Part shown: positions 62,416 through 64,000 of the stretch, in pieces
Position numbering within the stretch: the stretch's first letter is position 1
Layout: each line of letters starts with the position of its first letter
Assembly (NCBI RefSeq): GCF_003144245.1
Contig: NW_020289988.1
Span: 1 to 64,000 of the forward strand
Source of the DNA: Jaminaea rosea
Taxonomy: Eukaryota > Basidiomycota > Exobasidiomycetes > Microstromatales
Length of the DNA stretch: 64,000 bases
Reading direction: 5' to 3'
Notes under the pieces: generated by a model
What the model was told of the DNA's origin: nothing
The model's input: only the letters and a program-made list of their open reading frames with translations
Databases searched by the model: none
Translations under genes and position numbers: made by a program

Positions 62416-62947
62416 GACACGACTGCCTGTCTTCTGTGGTCCAGTGTGAGATGCTGATGGTGCTGCTGCTGCTGCTGCTGCTCATGACATCGTGAGGCGT
62501 CGAGGAGACAAACGAGGCTTGGAAGCAAAGCAACGGCAGAGCTGCAACGCTCACCTCAACGACGACGCACAGACGCGGACTGAGCGCTCTCGCAATGGCC
62601 TCGATTGCCGTCCGTCGGTCCGCCAAAGGTTCCGCCAAAGGTTCCGCGCTCCTTTCATCTCGACCAGAACTTCCCAACTCGCAGCAATCGCCACTACGCC
62701 TCATAGATACCACTGCGCTAGGGCAAGAAGACGCTCTCTCCTCCCCTTCGCATCTACCAACGTCAAAACAATTGCGCAGGTTGAGCAGCATAGATCAATC
62801 TTGCTTGCGTGCTCTCGACAGGCCCGGACGCCACTTGCCGCCAACGCCTCCGACCTCATCGATACCCGGCGAATCGAGCGACCCGACCTCTTCAGCATCT
62901 TTCCCCCTCTTCTCCCATAGCATCGTCACCCACACTCTCTCGCTACA
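62416..62947. other. divergent region between MED12 and PPG1
   Basis: No gene supported. It holds a TGC trinucleotide run (seven copies at 62461-62481) and an exact 12-base tandem duplication, CCGCCAAAGGTT, at 62620-62643. Both probably lie in leader or promoter DNA. Confidence 0.45.
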
Positions 62948-64000
62948 ATGGCCTTCGATCTTGATGCATGCATCGCCACCCTCTTGCGCAAGCAGCTCCT
63001 CGGCGAGGCCCTCCTCAAAGAGATCTGCGAAAAGACGAAAGAGCTCCTCATGCGTGAGGGCAACGTAGTCCACATTTCTGCACCCGTTACCGTAGTGGGA
63101 GACATCCACGGGCAATTCTACGACTTGATAGAGATCTTCAGAATAGGAGGCTACTCCCCGCATACAAACTACCTCTTCCTAGGAGACTATGTGGATCGCG
63201 GCCTCTTCTCGGTCGAGACGATCAGCCTGTTGACTTGTTTGAAGCTGCGATATCCGGATAGGGTGCAGCTGATTAGGGGCAACCACGAGAGTCGAGCGGT
63301 CACGCAGGTGAGCAGGCAAAGAGGCGTCAGGCAGGAAGGAGCATCGGAGGCGTCGAGCTGACCCTTTCACGCTTGCGTAGACGTACGGCTTCTATACGGA
63401 GTGCACACGCAAGTACGGCGGATCAACAAAGGTCTGGCAGCACTTCACGGACATGTTTGACTTTCTGACCCTGTCCGTGGTCATTGACGACCAGGTGAGC
63501 GCGTGCTGGCGACTCCAATCTCCGCGTACACCCTTCTCACCCCCCACCCCCTCTCCATCCTCACTCCAGATCTTCTGTGTCCACGGCGGTCTCTCCCCTT
63601 CCGTCCACTACATCGACCAGATCAAAGTTATCGATCGTTTCCGCGAGATCCCGCACGAAGGGCCCATGGCTGACCTCGTTTGGTCAGATCCAGACCCGGA
63701 CAAGGAGGAATTTGCCATCTCACCGCGAGGGGCCGGATACACCTTTGGGAGCACCATTGTCTCGCACTTCCTGGAAAGGAACGGGATGAATCATATTCTC
63801 AGAGCTCATCAGCTTTGCATGGAGTGCGTTCAGCGGCGTGTTGTTAGTAGTGGTGCGCATGCGCTGACATCGACGTATTTTCTGCTTTGCGCACGCGCAG
63901 AGGCTTCTCGGTCCTGTACGACGACAAGCTCAGCACGGTGTGGAGTGCGCCAAACTACTGCTATCGATGCGGCAACATGGCTTCAATCCTTGAGGTTGGG
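62948..64000 (+). CDS. PPG1: PP2A-like serine/threonine phosphatase PPG1 (3' end outside window)
   Basis: Exons visible: 62948-63307, 63381-63494, 63570-63823 and 63901 to the window edge. Introns start GTGAGC, GTGAGC and GTGCGT. Metal and catalytic motifs are [22 protein letters not shown] and HGGLSP, with later residues in [20 protein letters not shown] and [12 protein letters not shown]. The stretches [14 protein letters not shown]-type (here [14 protein letters not shown]) and [11 protein letters not shown] match yeast Ppg1 best, with PP4/PP6 next. In yeast Ppg1 works with the Far complex at the ER and mitochondria and has a role in glycogen. About 240 residues are present; the C-terminus is cut by the window. 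Confidence 0.9.

Overview
The window reads as nuclear DNA of a GC-rich fungus. Genes sit close together on both strands. Their introns are short (about 60-90 bases), mostly start GTGAGT or similar and end CAG, and could be placed by eye because the joined exons restore well-known protein families. The gene set (NHA1-type antiporter, thaumatin-like protein, MED12, PPG1, DOT1, Kin28/CDK7) and intron style suggest a basidiomycete, perhaps a smut-like yeast of the Ustilaginomycotina. That placement is inference. I recognised no tRNA, rRNA, CRISPR array or organelle DNA.

Layout. 1-2.6 kb: a decayed LINE on the minus strand. 3.7-10.2 kb: thaumatin-like secreted protein, Na+/H+ antiporter, and a divergent pair of CDK7/Kin28-like kinase and Bmt2-like rRNA methyltransferase. 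10.2-17.3 kb: an accessory island with five small secreted proteins that share one eight-cysteine pattern, plus an unrelated nine-cysteine secreted protein. 17.6-25.7 kb: a large low-complexity coiled-coil protein, DOT1, adenylosuccinate lyase (ADE13) and SEC22. 25.8-33.6 kb: UDP-glucose:glycoprotein glucosyltransferase, GPI10 and a PRKRIP1-like protein. 33.9-50 kb: isoleucyl-tRNA synthetase, MutY-type glycosylase, an AsnB-type asparagine synthase, an SNM1/Artemis-type nuclease, RAI1 (with an in-frame stop) and mitochondrial 2-methylcitrate dehydratase. 50.9-53.7 kb: a small HNH-like gene and a 2.1 kb gene-poor stretch. 53.7-64 kb: zinc alcohol dehydrogenase, a divergent pair of actin genes (capping protein beta and ARPC4), MED12, and the 5' part of a PPG1-type phosphatase cut by the window edge.

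How genes go together. SEC22, UGGT and GPI10 all act in the ER or early secretory pathway and are adjacent; UGGT and GPI10 start 175 bases apart. CAP2 and ARC19 both control actin filaments and share a 248-base divergent intergenic region. The window also holds DNA-repair nuclease/glycosylase genes and transcription genes, scattered rather than clustered.

Most notable: the five paralogues keep the spacing C-x5,6-C-x20,21-C-x12-C-x4-C-x2,3-C-x7,9-C-x5-12-C. Four of them share an exon layout with a 14-base microexon that carries the last cysteine. Three of these begin their first intron with GC instead of GT. I do not recognise this family.
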